Shown: piece by piece, positions 17,246 through 27,385 of the stretch
Numbering within the stretch: the first letter of the stretch is position 1
Layout: every line of letters begins with the position of its first letter
DNA from: Acidobacteriota bacterium
GTDB lineage: Bacteria; Acidobacteriota; Blastocatellia; Pyrinomonadales; Pyrinomonadaceae
Direction: 5' to 3'
Assembly (NCBI GenBank): GCA_020199835.1
Contig: JAIVJV010000009.1
Span: forward strand, 496,001 to 560,000
DNA: 64,000 nt
Notes under the pieces: generated by a model
Databases searched by the model: none
Told to the model about the DNA's origin: nothing
The model's input: the letters and a program-made list of their open reading frames with translations, nothing else
Made by a program: the position numbers and the translations under genes

Positions 17246-18415
17246 TCAACCACGCCAACGCAACGCCATCTCAACTGCTTTGCGCGGCGCGACTACGCCC
17301 CAGCCCTGGCGATCGACTTCCACATCCGGCACGCGCTCGGCAGTGTCGATCAGAATGCGCTTGATCTGTGGCGGTGTGAGTTTCGGATTTGCTTCCAGCA
17401 TGCACGCCGCGATTGAGGCAACGATTGGCGATGCGAACGAAGTCCCATCGACAAACTTGTAGTGCTGATTGATGACATTGCGTTCGCGAAGTTTGATCGT
17501 GATGAGTTGCCGCAGCAGTGGTACTGAAAAATCGCGTGCTTCGTCGAGTTGTTTATCGACTCCCGCATGGGCCATGATGATCTGTTTCAACTGATCGTCA
17601 CGAGCAGCGTCGAGCTCGGCGTAAAGATGCGCTTCGATGGCGGTGGGCGTGTGCGGCAGTATTGGACCAGCAACCCAGATTCCGGGCGCGATCACTTCCG
17701 GTTTTTGCAAACCATCGATCGTTGGTCCATACGATGACCGGTACATGCCGCGGCGCGCGCGGTCGAGCGAGTTCTGATCGTCGAGTCCGCCGACGGAGAT
17801 AGCCGCCGGAGAGCTCGCTGGCGGCAACACCGGGTGTCCCGGCGCGAGTCCAGCATTGCCAACCGCGCAAACAACCGTCAACCCCGCTTTCACGGTTTCT
17901 TCGACTAACCGGCACAGCGTGTTGTTCAGATACGGTTGTTCGAAGTCGCCGCCGGCCGAGATGTTGACGATGCGAATCGAGTATTTGTCTTTGTTGGCGA
18001 GCACCCAGCGCAAGCCTTTTTCGATGTCGCTTTCGGGGATGCGTCCGGTTTTTCCGATCTTCACGAGAACCACGTTCGCGGCCGGCGCAATGCTGCGATA
18101 AACGCCGTCTGACAAGAACCCATTGCCGGCCGCAACCACGGAGGTCATCATGCCGTGCCAACTCATTACGTCGTGTATTTCCAAAGCGGAAACGTCGTCG
18201 GATGGAGAAAAAATATTGTGGTAGGCAACGATCCGGTTGACTGGTTCAGTCAGATCTTTGTGCGCGTAAAAACCCGAATCGAGGAAGGCAATGGTGACGC
18301 CGCGACCCGTAAAACGGTCGTCGGCATCCATCCGCAGCGGGACGGGCAAGGCCCGCTCATCCGCGGATGACACCGAAGAAAAATCTGTGTAATCTGTGGT
18401 CGTCAAAGGAGACAT
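17246..18415 (-). CDS. S8 family (subtilisin-like) serine peptidase, no signal peptide
   Basis: A subtilase of up to 389 residues. The triad is complete: D46 (VTIAFLDSGF), H87 (SWHGMMTS) and S326 (DGTSFASP), with the oxyanion asparagine N187 (AVGNAG). There is no signal peptide and no inhibitor-type prodomain, so it is probably cytoplasmic or released another way. A charged, helical insert of about 65 residues (about 258-322) lies just before the nucleophile segment, where typical subtilases are short. The first 28 codons overlap a dispersed-repeat-like sequence (CTGTGTAATCTGTGG); an ATG at 18331 (MDADDRF) is an attractive alternative start. The annotated start is only 5 bp from the divergent redoxin gene, another reason to doubt it. 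Confidence 0.85.
   Translation of the reverse strand: MSPLTTTDYTDFSSVSSADERALPVPLRMDADDRFTGRGVTIAFLDSGFYAHKDLTEPVNRIVAYHNIFSPSDDVSALEIHDVMSWHGMMTSVVAAGNGFLSDGVYRSIAPAANVVLVKIGKTGRIPESDIEKGLRWVLANKDKYSIRIVNISAGGDFEQPYLNNTLCRLVEETVKAGLTVVCAVGNAGLAPGHPVLPPASSPAAISVGGLDDQNSLDRARRGMYRSSYGPTIDGLQKPEVIAPGIWVAGPILPHTPTAIEAHLYAELDAARDDQLKQIIMAHAGVDKQLDEARDFSVPLLRQLITIKLRERNVINQHYKFVDGTSFASPIVASIAACMLEANPKLTPPQIKRILIDTAERVPDVEVDRQGWGVVAPRKAVEMALRWRG
18382..18400. repeat. Dispersed repeat fragment (ATCTGTGTAATCTGTGG type)
   Basis: AATCTGTGTAATCTGTGGT matches one arm of the inverted repeat at 37821-37856. A weaker relative (CTTACACAGATTA) occurs at about 62279-62291. Sequences of this kind recur as dispersed intergenic elements in many bacterial genomes. 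Here the element lies over the proposed 5' end of the subtilase gene and the promoter region of the redoxin gene. Confidence 0.6.
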
Positions 18416-18420
18416 AATAA

Positions 18421-19011
18421 ATGAAGACGAGAAATCTATCGATCCTGTTGGCTTTAGTGTTTGTTATCGCCGGTGTGGCTTATGCAAATGAGGTTCCCGG
18501 GCCGCCGGCAATTGGCTCTACGATTGAAGACTTTACACTTCCTGATGCCAATGGCCTCGATCGTTCATTGAAGTCCCTGGCGGGCCCGAACGGCACCGTG
18601 TTGCTTTTCGTGTCGGTGCAGTGTCCCGTTTCCAACGCCTACAACGAGCGCATGGAAAAACTCGCGCAGGACTACAAGGCGAAAGGCATCGCCGTCGTCG
18701 GTATCAACTCCAACGTCGCTGAAAACGCCGACGCCGTGCGCGGCCACGCCGCGGAGAACAAACTCTCGTTCCCCATCCTTAAAGATTCCGGCAACAAGAT
18801 TGCCGACAAACTCGGCGCGAGCGTCACGCCCGAAGCCTACTTCCTCGACGCGAAGAACAAGCTGCTCTATCACGGACGCATCGACAACTCGCGCAACGCC
18901 GCCCAGGTTGAATCAAGCGACTTGCGCAACGCGCTCGATGCAGCGCTCGGCGGCAAGCCGATTGAAAAAGCAGAAGCCAAGGCATTCGGTTGCAGTATCA
19001 AGCGGGGCTAA
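18421..19011 (+). CDS. Exported redoxin (AhpC/TSA-like thioredoxin fold)
   Basis: A 196-residue protein with a signal peptide (to about residue 23). The thioredoxin fold carries a peroxiredoxin-like motif with a single active-site cysteine, C68 in VSVQCPVSN; a second cysteine, C192, sits near the C-terminus (FGCSIK). The pattern CPVSNAYNERM is typical of redoxin-domain proteins in acidobacteria and planctomycetes, not of classical AhpC. It probably handles peroxide or thiols in the periplasm, C192 being a possible resolving residue. AAAGGAGA lies 8 bases before the start. A thioredoxin-like gene follows after 3 bp, so the two form an operon. Confidence 0.85.
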   Translation: MKTRNLSILLALVFVIAGVAYANEVPGPPAIGSTIEDFTLPDANGLDRSLKSLAGPNGTVLLFVSVQCPVSNAYNERMEKLAQDYKAKGIAVVGINSNVAENADAVRGHAAENKLSFPILKDSGNKIADKLGASVTPEAYFLDAKNKLLYHGRIDNSRNAAQVESSDLRNALDAALGGKPIEKAEAKAFGCSIKRG

Positions 19012-19014
19012 GCA

Positions 19015-19560
19015 ATGCGTCGTTTTAAAGCATCCGTACTGATCCTATTATGCGTGCTTTTGACCAGTCTCGCGGCGCCGGCTCAGAAAAAGAAGAACGG
19101 CGCTGCGAAGCCGGCAACGCCCAGGATCGTCGTAGAGCCCATCGACACCGATGCGCTCAAAAACCTCCTGACGCAACAGCGGCAACAGCCGTTGCTGGTT
19201 AACTTCTGGGCCACGTTTTGCGATCCCTGTCGCGATGAGTTTCCCGACCTAGTCAAGATCGATAAAGAGTACCGGCCGCAGTCGCTCGAGTTCGTCACCG
19301 TTTCGCTCGACGACATGGCCGACATCAAAACGTCGGTGCCCGAGTTTCTCCATTCGATGAAAGCGACGATGCCGGCCTACCTGCTAAACGCGTCGGATCC
19401 CGAACCGGCAATCAATGTCGTCGACCCGGCGTGGCGCGGTGATCTACCGGCAACTTATCTTTATAACGAAAAAGGCGAGATCGTTTACAAGCACATCGGT
19501 CGCGTGAAGCCGGAAGAGTTACGCAACGCGATCGAAAAGTTGGTTAAGAAAGGTGAGTAG
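19015..19560 (+). CDS. Exported thioredoxin-like protein (TlpA/ResA-like)
   Basis: A 181-residue thiol-disulfide protein. A signal peptide (residues 1-23, ending APAQ) and a Lys-rich linker precede a TlpA-type thioredoxin domain with the active-site motif C69-D-P-C72 in VNFWATFCDPCRDEF. The expected cis-proline region is near DLPATYLYNEKG. It probably reduces periplasmic disulfides or supplies reductant to the preceding redoxin, with which it is co-transcribed (3 bp gap). The exact partner is unknown. Confidence 0.87.
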   Translation: MRRFKASVLILLCVLLTSLAAPAQKKKNGAAKPATPRIVVEPIDTDALKNLLTQQRQQPLLVNFWATFCDPCRDEFPDLVKIDKEYRPQSLEFVTVSLDDMADIKTSVPEFLHSMKATMPAYLLNASDPEPAINVVDPAWRGDLPATYLYNEKGEIVYKHIGRVKPEELRNAIEKLVKKGE

Positions 19561-19567
19561 GCGTTCT

Positions 19568-19648
19568 TTGTACTTCGTACTTTGTTCTTTGCAGGAACAT
19601 CCGAGCCTGCTGGTCCACAAAGAACAAGGCACCAAGAACAAAGCTCAA
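19568..19648. repeat. Dispersed hairpin repeat (CTTCGTACTTTGT family), copy A, in the purL leader
   Basis: CTTTGTTCTTTG (19580-19591) pairs with CAAAGAACAAGG (19618-19629), and a second AAGAACAAAG follows. The left part (ACTTCGTACTTTGT) is shared with the element at 38413-38475. It sits between the thioredoxin-like gene and purL, so it would form a hairpin in the purL leader. Confidence 0.65.
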
Positions 19649-19650
19649 AC

Positions 19651-21900
19651 ATGATCACTCCTGAAGTTATCGCCGCCCACAATCTCACTCCGCAAGAATT
19701 TGAGCGAATAAAAGAGTTGCTTGGCCGGGAACCGAGTTTCACCGAACTCGGTGTCTTCTCGGTCATGTGGTCCGAACACTGCTCCTACAAGTCTTCGCGC
19801 GTGCACTTGAAGCGCTTGCCGACAACGGGTGAGCGAGTGATCGTGCCGCCGGGTGAGAACGCGGGCGTCGTGGATCTCGGCGACGGCTGGTGCGCGGCGT
19901 TCAAGATCGAGTCGCACAATCATCCTTCGTTCATCGAACCGTTTCAGGGCGCAGCTACTGGTGTGGGTGGAATCCTGCGCGACATCTTCACGATGGGCGC
20001 GCGCCCGATCGCGTCGATGAACAGTTTGCGTTTTGGTTCATTGGACCATCCGCAGTATGGACGTCGCAATCGATCGTTGCTCGCGGGCGTCGTTGCGGGA
20101 ATCGCGCATTACGGAAACGCGTTTGGCGTTGCGACTGTCGGTGGCGAAGTCGCGTTTGACGATGCGTATTCGCTGAACCCACTCGTCAACGCGTTCGCGC
20201 TCGGACTCGTTCGGCACGATCAGATCTTTTTTGGCAAAGCGACTGGCATCGGCAATCCGGTTCTTTACGTCGGCGCGAAAACCGGACGCGACGGCATTCA
20301 CGGCGCGACGATGGCTTCCGCCGAGTTTGATGAAGAAGCACTCGAGAAACGGCCGACGGTGCAGGTTGGCGATCCGTTTCTGGAAAAACTTTTGCTGGAA
20401 GCGTGTCTCGAGGCGATGCGCAGTGGCGCAGTGGCGGGCATTCAAGACATGGGCGCCGCGGGTTTGACGTCCTCGTCGTGTGAAATGGCTGCGCGCGCCG
20501 GTACGGGCATCGAGTTGGACCTTTCGCTCGTGCCGCAACGCGAACAGAACATGACGGCGTACGAGATGCTGCTGTCTGAGTCGCAGGAGCGCATGTTGGT
20601 CGTGGCGCATGCGGGCCGCGAGCGAGAAGTGGTGGACATCTTTCGCAAGTGGGACCTGGATGCCGTGGTGATTGGGCGCGTGCGCGACACACAGCGGATG
20701 CAGGTGATTCACAACGGCGAGACCGTAGCCGATATTCCGGTCGAAGCGCTGACGGATGAAGCGCCGCGCTACGAGCGACCGATGGCGCCGGTATCCGTGA
20801 AATCCGTGTCGGGAAAGACGTTTGAGAACACAAATTACACGAATGCACTACGGATCCTATTGGCTTCCGGAAACATCGCTTCAAAGCAGTGGGTATATCG
20901 CCAGTACGATCACATGGTCCGCACGAACACCGCAATTCTGCCGGGTGCTGATGCCGCTGTCGTCCGTATCAAGGAAACGCGTCGCGCACTCGCGATGACG
21001 CTCGACGGCAACGGCCGCTACTGCGCAGCGAATCCACGCGAAGGCGCGAAACTCATCGTTGCCGAAGCTGCGCGAAACGTTGTCTGCGTCGGCGCACGCC
21101 CCATCGCGATTACCAACTGCCTTAACTTCGCATCGCCCGAACGTGCCGAAGTGATGTGGTCGTTTTCGGAAGTGATCGACGGCATGGCTGAAGCTTGCCG
21201 CGCGTTCAATACGCCGGTGGTTTCCGGCAACGTCTCTTTCTACAACGAGACTGAAGGTCGGGGCATTCTGCCGACGCCCGTGATTGGCATGGTCGGCTTG
21301 ATGGAAGACGTGCGGCGAGTAGTGCAACGAGGTTTCAAAAAAGAAGGCGACGTGATTGCGCTGCTCGGCACAACGCAGGACGACTTGTCGATCAGTGAAT
21401 ACGCGGCGAGTGTTGCGGGCATCTCGACAGCTGACATGATCGCGAACGGCAAAGTGCCGGGGCTCGATCTGAAGCGTGAGCTTGCGGTCCAGCAAGCGTG
21501 TCTCGATGCGGCGGAAGCCGGTTTGCTCGTTTCAGCGCACGACTGTGCTGATGGCGGCCTGGCCGTTACGCTTGCAGAGAGTTGTTTCTCTTCGCTCGGC
21601 AAAGATGCGATCGGCGCTGACGTTGACCTTGCTGGAACACTAAGCGCGACGACGCTCTTGTTCAGCGAATCCCCTTCACGAATCGTAGTTACTTTCGAGC
21701 GTGGTTCTCTGGAGTCGGTGCGTGAGATCGCGAAGTCGCACAACGCTCCGTTTACAATCCTCGGAGAGGTAGGCGGAACGCAATTACGCATCGCTGTTAA
21801 CAGCGAACAACTCCTGGCAGCGGATATCGCCGATCTCGAATCGACGTGGCGCAACGCGCTCTCAAAATCTCTGAAAGCTGAAGCGTTGGTGGCTGGTTAA
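19651..21900 (+). CDS. purL: Phosphoribosylformylglycinamidine synthase, PurL subunit
   Basis: A 749-residue small-type PurL, which with PurQ and PurS converts FGAR, glutamine and ATP to FGAM in purine synthesis. It opens with a motif region typical of the family ([20 protein letters not shown]), then shows the catalytic His/phosphate segment [20 protein letters not shown] and the second-half ATP-site segment around [10 protein letters not shown]. The start at 19651 gives the expected N-terminus; the upstream in-frame ATG at 19582 lies in the hairpin repeat. No PurQ, PurS or PurF gene is adjacent, so the pathway is scattered here. The next gene starts 3 bp after the stop. Confidence 0.96.
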   Translation: MITPEVIAAHNLTPQEFERIKELLGREPSFTELGVFSVMWSEHCSYKSSRVHLKRLPTTGERVIVPPGENAGVVDLGDGWCAAFKIESHNHPSFIEPFQGAATGVGGILRDIFTMGARPIASMNSLRFGSLDHPQYGRRNRSLLAGVVAGIAHYGNAFGVATVGGEVAFDDAYSLNPLVNAFALGLVRHDQIFFGKATGIGNPVLYVGAKTGRDGIHGATMASAEFDEEALEKRPTVQVGDPFLEKLLLEACLEAMRSGAVAGIQDMGAAGLTSSSCEMAARAGTGIELDLSLVPQREQNMTAYEMLLSESQERMLVVAHAGREREVVDIFRKWDLDAVVIGRVRDTQRMQVIHNGETVADIPVEALTDEAPRYERPMAPVSVKSVSGKTFENTNYTNALRILLASGNIASKQWVYRQYDHMVRTNTAILPGADAAVVRIKETRRALAMTLDGNGRYCAANPREGAKLIVAEAARNVVCVGARPIAITNCLNFASPERAEVMWSFSEVIDGMAEACRAFNTPVVSGNVSFYNETEGRGILPTPVIGMVGLMEDVRRVVQRGFKKEGDVIALLGTTQDDLSISEYAASVAGISTADMIANGKVPGLDLKRELAVQQACLDAAEAGLLVSAHDCADGGLAVTLAESCFSSLGKDAIGADVDLAGTLSATTLLFSESPSRIVVTFERGSLESVREIAKSHNAPFTILGEVGGTQLRIAVNSEQLLAADIADLESTWRNALSKSLKAEALVAG

Positions 21901-21902
21901 AT

Positions 21903-22763
21903 GTGCACCCGGTAATCTACCTCAACAAGACCATGGTGGAAGCGACCAAAGCGCGGGTCGCGCCAGTATCTTCCGCCATGCTTTACGGACGCGGCGTTTT
22001 CACCACTGTTGCAATCTACGACGCAAAACCATTTCTCTGGTCCAAACACTGGCAACGTCTCACCGCACACGCCGCCAAGCTCGATATCGATCACACCGGC
22101 TGCACTGAAAAAAGCGTCGGCGACGCGATGAAGAAGCTAATCGCGTTCAACCAGGTCAAGGACGGACGCGCGCGCGTGATCATGCTGGCGCGTAGTGGCC
22201 GCGACACATGGAGAACGAAAACTTCCAGCGCCAAGAAGACCGATCTCCTGATCATGACCGGCGACCCGCCCAAAGCACCGCCGAATGGTTTGTCACTCGC
22301 CGTCTCCCCTTTTCGCACCAACACCTTCTCCCCGCTAACCGGAATAAAAAGTCTCAACTACCTGAGTAACGTGCTCGCATGGGAAGAAGCGCAGAGCCGC
22401 GACTTCGACGAGGCCGTGGTTTTGAATGAACGCGGCGAGATCGCGTCAGCAACAACCGCGAATCTGTTCTGGGTGAAGAACGGAACGGTTCACACGCCCA
22501 CGTTGAGCACCGGCGCGATGGCCGGCGTCACGCGCGAATGCGTGATCGATATCGCGAGTAAGCATTTTATTCCCCTCCTCGAGGGCATTTACGAAATCGG
22601 GGATTTGACGGATGCTGATGAGATTTTTCTGACGTCTGCTGGTCTCGGCGTCGCTCCGGTCACAACGTTTGACTTTCGTCGCTATGCTGTCGAGCCGTCG
22701 AGTGTCACGAGGGTCATCGCGCAGGCGTTTGCCCCGCTAACCCGAGATCCTCCGCGTGGTTGA
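21903..22763 (+). CDS. PLP-dependent aminotransferase class IV (aminodeoxychorismate lyase / BCAT-like)
   Basis: A 286-residue fold-type IV PLP enzyme. The PLP lysine is in TGIKSLNYLSN (about residue 141), followed by DEAVVLNERGEIASATTANLF in two adjoining motifs and by the C-terminal TSAGLGVAPVTTFD. The closest family types are 4-amino-4-deoxychorismate lyase (PabC, folate pathway), branched-chain aminotransferase and D-amino acid transaminase; the short N-terminus slightly favours PabC. The start is GTG 21903 next to the purL stop; the overlapping ATG at 21901 runs into a stop at once. No pabA or pabB is nearby, so the substrate is uncertain. Confidence 0.82.
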   Translation: MHPVIYLNKTMVEATKARVAPVSSAMLYGRGVFTTVAIYDAKPFLWSKHWQRLTAHAAKLDIDHTGCTEKSVGDAMKKLIAFNQVKDGRARVIMLARSGRDTWRTKTSSAKKTDLLIMTGDPPKAPPNGLSLAVSPFRTNTFSPLTGIKSLNYLSNVLAWEEAQSRDFDEAVVLNERGEIASATTANLFWVKNGTVHTPTLSTGAMAGVTRECVIDIASKHFIPLLEGIYEIGDLTDADEIFLTSAGLGVAPVTTFDFRRYAVEPSSVTRVIAQAFAPLTRDPPRG

Positions 22764-22850
22764 CAGGATTTCAGGGTTTACAGGACACTGGCCTTTCGCA
22801 CGCGCGAGTTCATTTCCAACAATCAATCCTAAGAAGAGAGTCGTTCCGCA

Positions 22851-25571
22851 ATGAGCACTGTTACGCAAGAAGCCTCGGAGACAACTGAACCCAAAACAAA
22901 TAAATGGGTCTATCTCTTTGATGACGGCCCCGGCGACGACAAGTCGTTGCTGGGCGGCAAAGGCGCGGGCCTTTGCGAGATGACGCAAGCGGGATTGCCC
23001 GTGCCGCCCGGCCTCGTGGTCACGACCGAAGCCTGCAACGCGTTCTTCGATCACGACAAGAACTTCCCCGAAGGCATGTGGGAACAGGTGCAGGAAGGCC
23101 TGAAGAAAATCGAAGAGAAGGTCGGCAAGCGCTTCGGCGATCCGAAGAACCCGCTGCTCGTTTCCGTTCGATCCGGCGCCGCGTTCTCGATGCCCGGAAT
23201 GATGGACACCGTGCTCAACCTCGGTTTGAACGAAGAGACTGTGCAAGGACTCGCGGAACAGACCGGTGACCTGCGGTTTGCGCTCGATGCGTATCGTCGC
23301 TTTGCGTCGCTGTTTGGCGAGATCGTGATGGGCGTGGCGCACGAGAAGTTTGAACGAGTGCTCGATCGCTTCAAAGCGCAAACGCAGGGCGGACGCGACA
23401 CCGATCTTGATCCCGATCACCTGCGCGAGATCATTGCGGCCGAGAAACAGATCATCCTGACCGAACAACGCGCGATTCCCGAAGATCCTTACGAACAACT
23501 GCGCATCGCGATCGCGGCAGTGTTCAATTCGTGGATGGGCCGTCGCGCGATCGACTATCGCCGCGTGAATCGCATTCCCGATACGTTGGGCACCGCGGTG
23601 AACGTGCAAGCAATGGTTTTTGGAAACATGGGCGCGGGCAGCGGCACCGGCGTCGCGTTCACGCGCAATCCTTCAACCGGCAAAAAAGAACTCTACGGCG
23701 AGTATCTGCTCAACGCGCAGGGCGAAGACGTCGTCGCGGGTATTCGCACGCCGAATCCGATTACTCAGCTCAAGAAAGAACTTCCTGAGGTTTACGAACA
23801 GTTTGCGTCGATCGCCGGTCTGCTCGAAAAGCATTACCAGGACATGCAGGACTGCGAGTTTACGATCGAGCGCAACAAACTCTGGATGTTGCAAACACGC
23901 ACGGGCAAACGAAGCGGCGCGGCGGCCGTGCGAATCGCCGTCGATATGGTTTACGAAAAACTGATCGACAAAGCCGCGGCCGTTCAACGCGTAACGCCGC
24001 AACAACTTGATCAACTGCTGCACCCAACCGTCGATCCGAAAACAAACGCGACTGTGCTTGCGACCGGTCTGCCGGCGAGTCCCGGCGCGGCGCAGGGACA
24101 GGTTGTGTTCAGTCCCGACGAAGCGGAAGAGATGGCGCGTGAAGGCGCTCGCGTCGTCCTCGTTCGCCACGAAACGAGTCCTGATGACTTTCACGGCATG
24201 GTCGCTGCACAAGCCATCGTGACGGCGCGTGGCGGCATGACCAGTCACGCTGCTGTGGTCGCCCGCGGCATGGGCAAGACGTGCGTCTGCGGTGCGCAGG
24301 CGATCAACATCGATTACGGTCAACAGCAATTCACGGTTGACGGCACGGTCGTGACGAAGGGCGAGTGGATCACGGTGGACGGGTCGACCGGACGCGTGTT
24401 TCTGGGCCAGGTGCCGACGATTCAGCCAACGCTCGACAACGAGTTTTACAAGCTGATGACGTGGGCCGATCAGTTCCGGCGGTTACGCGTGCGGGCAAAC
24501 GCCGACACTCCGCTCGACGCAAAAACCGCACGACAGTTTGGCGCGGAAGGCATTGGTCTTTGTCGCACGGAACACATGTTCTTCGGCGATCAGCGGCTCG
24601 CGGCCATGCGCGAAATGATCCTCTCGAACGGCGTCGGCGCGCGTGAAAAGGCGTTGGAAAAATTGTTACCGCTGCAACGCGGAGATTTCATTTCGATCTT
24701 TCGTGAAATGGTCGGGTTGCCCGTAACGATCCGTCTGCTGGATCCGCCACTCCACGAGTTTCTGCCAAACGCGGAAGAACTCGCCAGTGAGTTATCTGAG
24801 CTGAAGATGAAACTGAAGGGCGCGGCGTCGTTGAGTGAGATGGACCACTTCCTCGACGAGATCGATCACAAACGCGCGCTGCTGCGCGAAGTGAATCGCA
24901 TTCGCGAAGCCAATCCGATGCTCGGCTTCCGCGGTTGCCGCCTTGGTCTCGTGTTTCCGGAAGTTACGAGAATGCAGTGTCGCGCGATCTTTGAAGCCGC
25001 GTGCAAGGTGCAGGGCGAACGCAAAAAAGTTGAACTCGAGATTATGGTGCCGCTCGTGTCCGTCAGCGAAGAGTTGCGGCAACAACGCGAGTTGATCGAA
25101 GAAGTCGCCCGCCAGGTGATGGGCGAACACGGAATGACCGTCGACTACAAGATCGGCACGATGATCGAATTGCCGCGCGCCGCGCTCATGGCCGATCGCA
25201 TCGCCGCGCACGCTGACTTCTTCTCGTTTGGCACTAACGACCTCACGCAGACCACGTTCGGCTTGAGTCGCGACGATTCCAGCCGCTTTTTGCCGACTTA
25301 CATCGAACGAAAAATCGTCCGCGATGATCCGTTCCAGGTGCTCGACACGGACGGCGTTGGACAACTTGTCCGCATGGGTTCCGAGCGTGGCCGCGAAGCG
25401 AAACCGGGACTGAAAGTCGGCATCTGCGGCGAACACGGCGGCGACCCTGAGTCGATCGTTTTCTGTCATGAGATCGGTCTCGACTACGTGAGCTGTTCGC
25501 CGTTCCGCGTGCCAGTCGCGCGGCTGGCCGCCGCGCAAGCGGCGTTGACTCCGGTCCAGGCCGACATCTAG
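22851..25571 (+). CDS. ppdK: Pyruvate, phosphate dikinase
   Basis: A 906-residue PPDK, which interconverts pyruvate, ATP and phosphate with PEP, AMP and pyrophosphate. The ATP-grasp domain opens with [16 protein letters not shown]; the phosphorylated histidine is in [16 protein letters not shown]; the C-terminal TIM barrel contains the PEP/pyruvate site ([10 protein letters not shown] and, near the end, the segment around [10 protein letters not shown]). Length and order fit the bacterial enzyme. A sequence TTGACAGGATTTCAGGGTTT just upstream (from about 22759) resembles a dispersed repeat and could also supply a -35 box, but I see no matching -10. No regulatory kinase/phosphatase gene is adjacent. 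mgtE follows 8 bp after the stop, so Mg transport and a Mg-dependent enzyme may share an mRNA. Confidence 0.96.
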   Translation: MSTVTQEASETTEPKTNKWVYLFDDGPGDDKSLLGGKGAGLCEMTQAGLPVPPGLVVTTEACNAFFDHDKNFPEGMWEQVQEGLKKIEEKVGKRFGDPKNPLLVSVRSGAAFSMPGMMDTVLNLGLNEETVQGLAEQTGDLRFALDAYRRFASLFGEIVMGVAHEKFERVLDRFKAQTQGGRDTDLDPDHLREIIAAEKQIILTEQRAIPEDPYEQLRIAIAAVFNSWMGRRAIDYRRVNRIPDTLGTAVNVQAMVFGNMGAGSGTGVAFTRNPSTGKKELYGEYLLNAQGEDVVAGIRTPNPITQLKKELPEVYEQFASIAGLLEKHYQDMQDCEFTIERNKLWMLQTRTGKRSGAAAVRIAVDMVYEKLIDKAAAVQRVTPQQLDQLLHPTVDPKTNATVLATGLPASPGAAQGQVVFSPDEAEEMAREGARVVLVRHETSPDDFHGMVAAQAIVTARGGMTSHAAVVARGMGKTCVCGAQAINIDYGQQQFTVDGTVVTKGEWITVDGSTGRVFLGQVPTIQPTLDNEFYKLMTWADQFRRLRVRANADTPLDAKTARQFGAEGIGLCRTEHMFFGDQRLAAMREMILSNGVGAREKALEKLLPLQRGDFISIFREMVGLPVTIRLLDPPLHEFLPNAEELASELSELKMKLKGAASLSEMDHFLDEIDHKRALLREVNRIREANPMLGFRGCRLGLVFPEVTRMQCRAIFEAACKVQGERKKVELEIMVPLVSVSEELRQQRELIEEVARQVMGEHGMTVDYKIGTMIELPRAALMADRIAAHADFFSFGTNDLTQTTFGLSRDDSSRFLPTYIERKIVRDDPFQVLDTDGVGQLVRMGSERGREAKPGLKVGICGEHGGDPESIVFCHEIGLDYVSCSPFRVPVARLAAAQAALTPVQADI

Positions 25572-25579
25572 TTTTCTTC

Positions 25580-26938
25580 ATGTCGAAGGATCTCCAGCAG
25601 CTCCTGGAACGAATCCAGCTTCGGCTGGACGAAAGCTTTGTCGGCATCGGTTCAGAAGTTGCGGATCTTCCTCCGGCGGATCTCGCCGAGTTACTCAATC
25701 AACTCCGTCTCGCAGAAGCGGCAGCAGTAGTCTCGATGTTGCCGCTCGCGCGCTGTATCGAGCTCTTCGATCAGCCCACCATGCGGCGTCGAGCCGCGAT
25801 TCTCGAGCACCTCGAACCTGCACGCGCTGCTGCCATCCTCGAAGAACTGTCTGCCGACGAACGCACCGACGTCATCCAGAAGATGGGTTTGCACGAACGT
25901 CATCGTTTGTTGCCCAAGTTCAGTTCGGACGTGCGCACCGAGTTGGAAGACCTGCTGCAGTATCCCGATCACACCGCGGGCGGAATCATGACAACGGAGT
26001 TCGTGCGGCTCGATCCAGGCATGACGGTCGGCGAAGCGCTGAAGCACATCCGCTCAGTTGCGCAGGAGAAAGAGTCGATTTACGCGTGCTACATCATGGA
26101 ACCGGACACGGATCGCTTGCTTGGCGCGGTGTCGTTGCGCGATCTAGTCATGGCGGAGCTTGAGCGACCAGTGACCGAGGTCATGCGACGAAAACCGGTA
26201 ACCGTCAGTGTGCTGGACGATCAGGAAGTTGTCGCCGAGAAGATTGGAAAGTACAACTTGCTCGCGGTGCCGGTGGTTGAACAGGACGGCAGCCTGGTCG
26301 GATTTGTCACTGTCGACGACGTCATAGACGTGCTCATCGAAGAGCAAACTGAAGATATCCTGCGCATGGCCGCCGTCCAGCCGGGCGCGATGGACAAACC
26401 GTACTTTGACAATCCGATTTTGCGCGTGGTGCGCAAGCGTATCGGTTGGTTGCTGCTGTTGTTTGTGGCGGGAACGTTGACTAGCGCGGTGTTACATCGC
26501 TTTGAAAGCGAACTCGCAGCGGTGGTCGCGCTCGCGTTTTTCATCCCGCTGTTGATTGGGACCGGTGGAAATGCCGGCGCACAAACAGTTATGACCGTTA
26601 TTCGCAGTCTTGCCCTCGGCGAGTTGGGCGTGCGACACGCGTGGCGTGTCGTGGTGCGCGAAGCCACGACGGGGATGCTGGTTGGATTACTGGTCGCGCC
26701 GGTGGCGTTTGGTCAGGCGTTGCTTTGGAATGCGCCTTTCGAATTGGCGTTGACCGTTTCCGTAACGATGTTCTCGATCTGCGTTTGGTCCACAACTGTG
26801 GCATCGCTCATCCCGATACTGGCCCAACGCTTCGGAGTCGATCCCGCAGTTCTTTCCGCGCCGTTGATCACCACGCTCGTAGACGCGACTGGACTGATTA
26901 TCTACTTCTCGATTGCGAAACTAATCTTAAGGGTTTGA
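25580..26938 (+). CDS. mgtE: Magnesium transporter MgtE
   Basis: A 452-residue Mg2+ channel. A superhelical MgtE N-domain (about 20-125) is followed by two CBS domains (about 130-255) ending with the plug helix, then five transmembrane helices (about 285-450). The pore region shows [14 protein letters not shown], the conserved Mg2+-selectivity segment of the family. Cytoplasmic Mg2+ bound between the N and CBS domains normally closes the channel, so regulation is probably by protein conformation; no Mg-sensing leader is visible because the gene follows ppdK after 8 bp. The 3' end overlaps the DUF6265 gene on the other strand by 12 bp. Confidence 0.95.
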   Translation: MSKDLQQLLERIQLRLDESFVGIGSEVADLPPADLAELLNQLRLAEAAAVVSMLPLARCIELFDQPTMRRRAAILEHLEPARAAAILEELSADERTDVIQKMGLHERHRLLPKFSSDVRTELEDLLQYPDHTAGGIMTTEFVRLDPGMTVGEALKHIRSVAQEKESIYACYIMEPDTDRLLGAVSLRDLVMAELERPVTEVMRRKPVTVSVLDDQEVVAEKIGKYNLLAVPVVEQDGSLVGFVTVDDVIDVLIEEQTEDILRMAAVQPGAMDKPYFDNPILRVVRKRIGWLLLLFVAGTLTSAVLHRFESELAAVVALAFFIPLLIGTGGNAGAQTVMTVIRSLALGELGVRHAWRVVVREATTGMLVGLLVAPVAFGQALLWNAPFELALTVSVTMFSICVWSTTVASLIPILAQRFGVDPAVLSAPLITTLVDATGLIIYFSIAKLILRV

Positions 26939-27385
26939 TTTTTTCCGCCGGAAGGCAAACGACATCGCCTTCGTGCCCTCGCCTCCGTCAACACTCGCGG
27001 TCAGTGAATCGTCAGCAGTCTTGCGATAGATGATCCGTTTCGGAAAGTCGTGTTGCGGGTTTTCGAAGACCGCTTCCGTTGCCGAGGCCTTCGTGAGTTT
27101 GAAATCAGTGCCGGGGCAACGCGCTTTCGGATGCGCGACGTAGTAGATCCCGTCTGGCCGCTGCTCGATTCGCACATACTCAAACTCAACCGTCTTGTCG
27201 CCTGCGACCGTGCGGCTCATTCCCATCATCGTGCCGCCCGCGACGCCGGTCCAATGTTCTTCGATCTGCCTGCGCCCGCCCGGCGCGGTCTGCCAGTTGC
27301 CGGCGATCCACGAGAGATCGTTGATGGTTGTAGCCGGTGTTAATAAGTTAGCGAGAAGGCAAAAGGTCAGAAAGGTTAGTTTCAC
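26927..27385 (-). CDS. DUF6265 family exported protein, last gene of the Sdp-like operon
   Basis: A 152-residue protein with a signal peptide (about residues 1-19) and a single domain opening with [15 protein letters not shown] and containing [17 protein letters not shown], the DUF6265 pattern (a lipocalin-like beta-barrel of unknown function). Its ATG overlaps the stop of the membrane gene upstream (ATGA at 27382-27385), so it is translationally coupled to the SdpB-like protein. This suggests a linked role, but DUF6265 proteins are common alone and a link to peptide toxins is not established. A degraded relative lies at 33335-33517. The 3' end overlaps mgtE by 12 bp. Confidence 0.75.
   Translation of the reverse strand: MKLTFLTFCLLANLLTPATTINDLSWIAGNWQTAPGGRRQIEEHWTGVAGGTMMGMSRTVAGDKTVEFEYVRIEQRPDGIYYVAHPKARCPGTDFKLTKASATEAVFENPQHDFPKRIIYRKTADDSLTASVDGGEGTKAMSFAFRRKKSNP

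Noticed and set aside
20038-20712. 224-codon minus-strand open frame inside purL
   Set aside because: Antisense to highly conserved purL; His/Arg-rich shadow without recognisable content.
22759-22785. TTGACA-containing sequence before ppdK as a promoter
   Set aside because: There is no -10 element at suitable distance; the sequence resembles a dispersed repeat (CAGGATTTCAGGGTTTACAGG).
22737-23609. 290-codon minus-strand open frame over the start of ppdK
   Set aside because: Antisense to the conserved ATP-grasp region of ppdK, no motif and no ribosome site.
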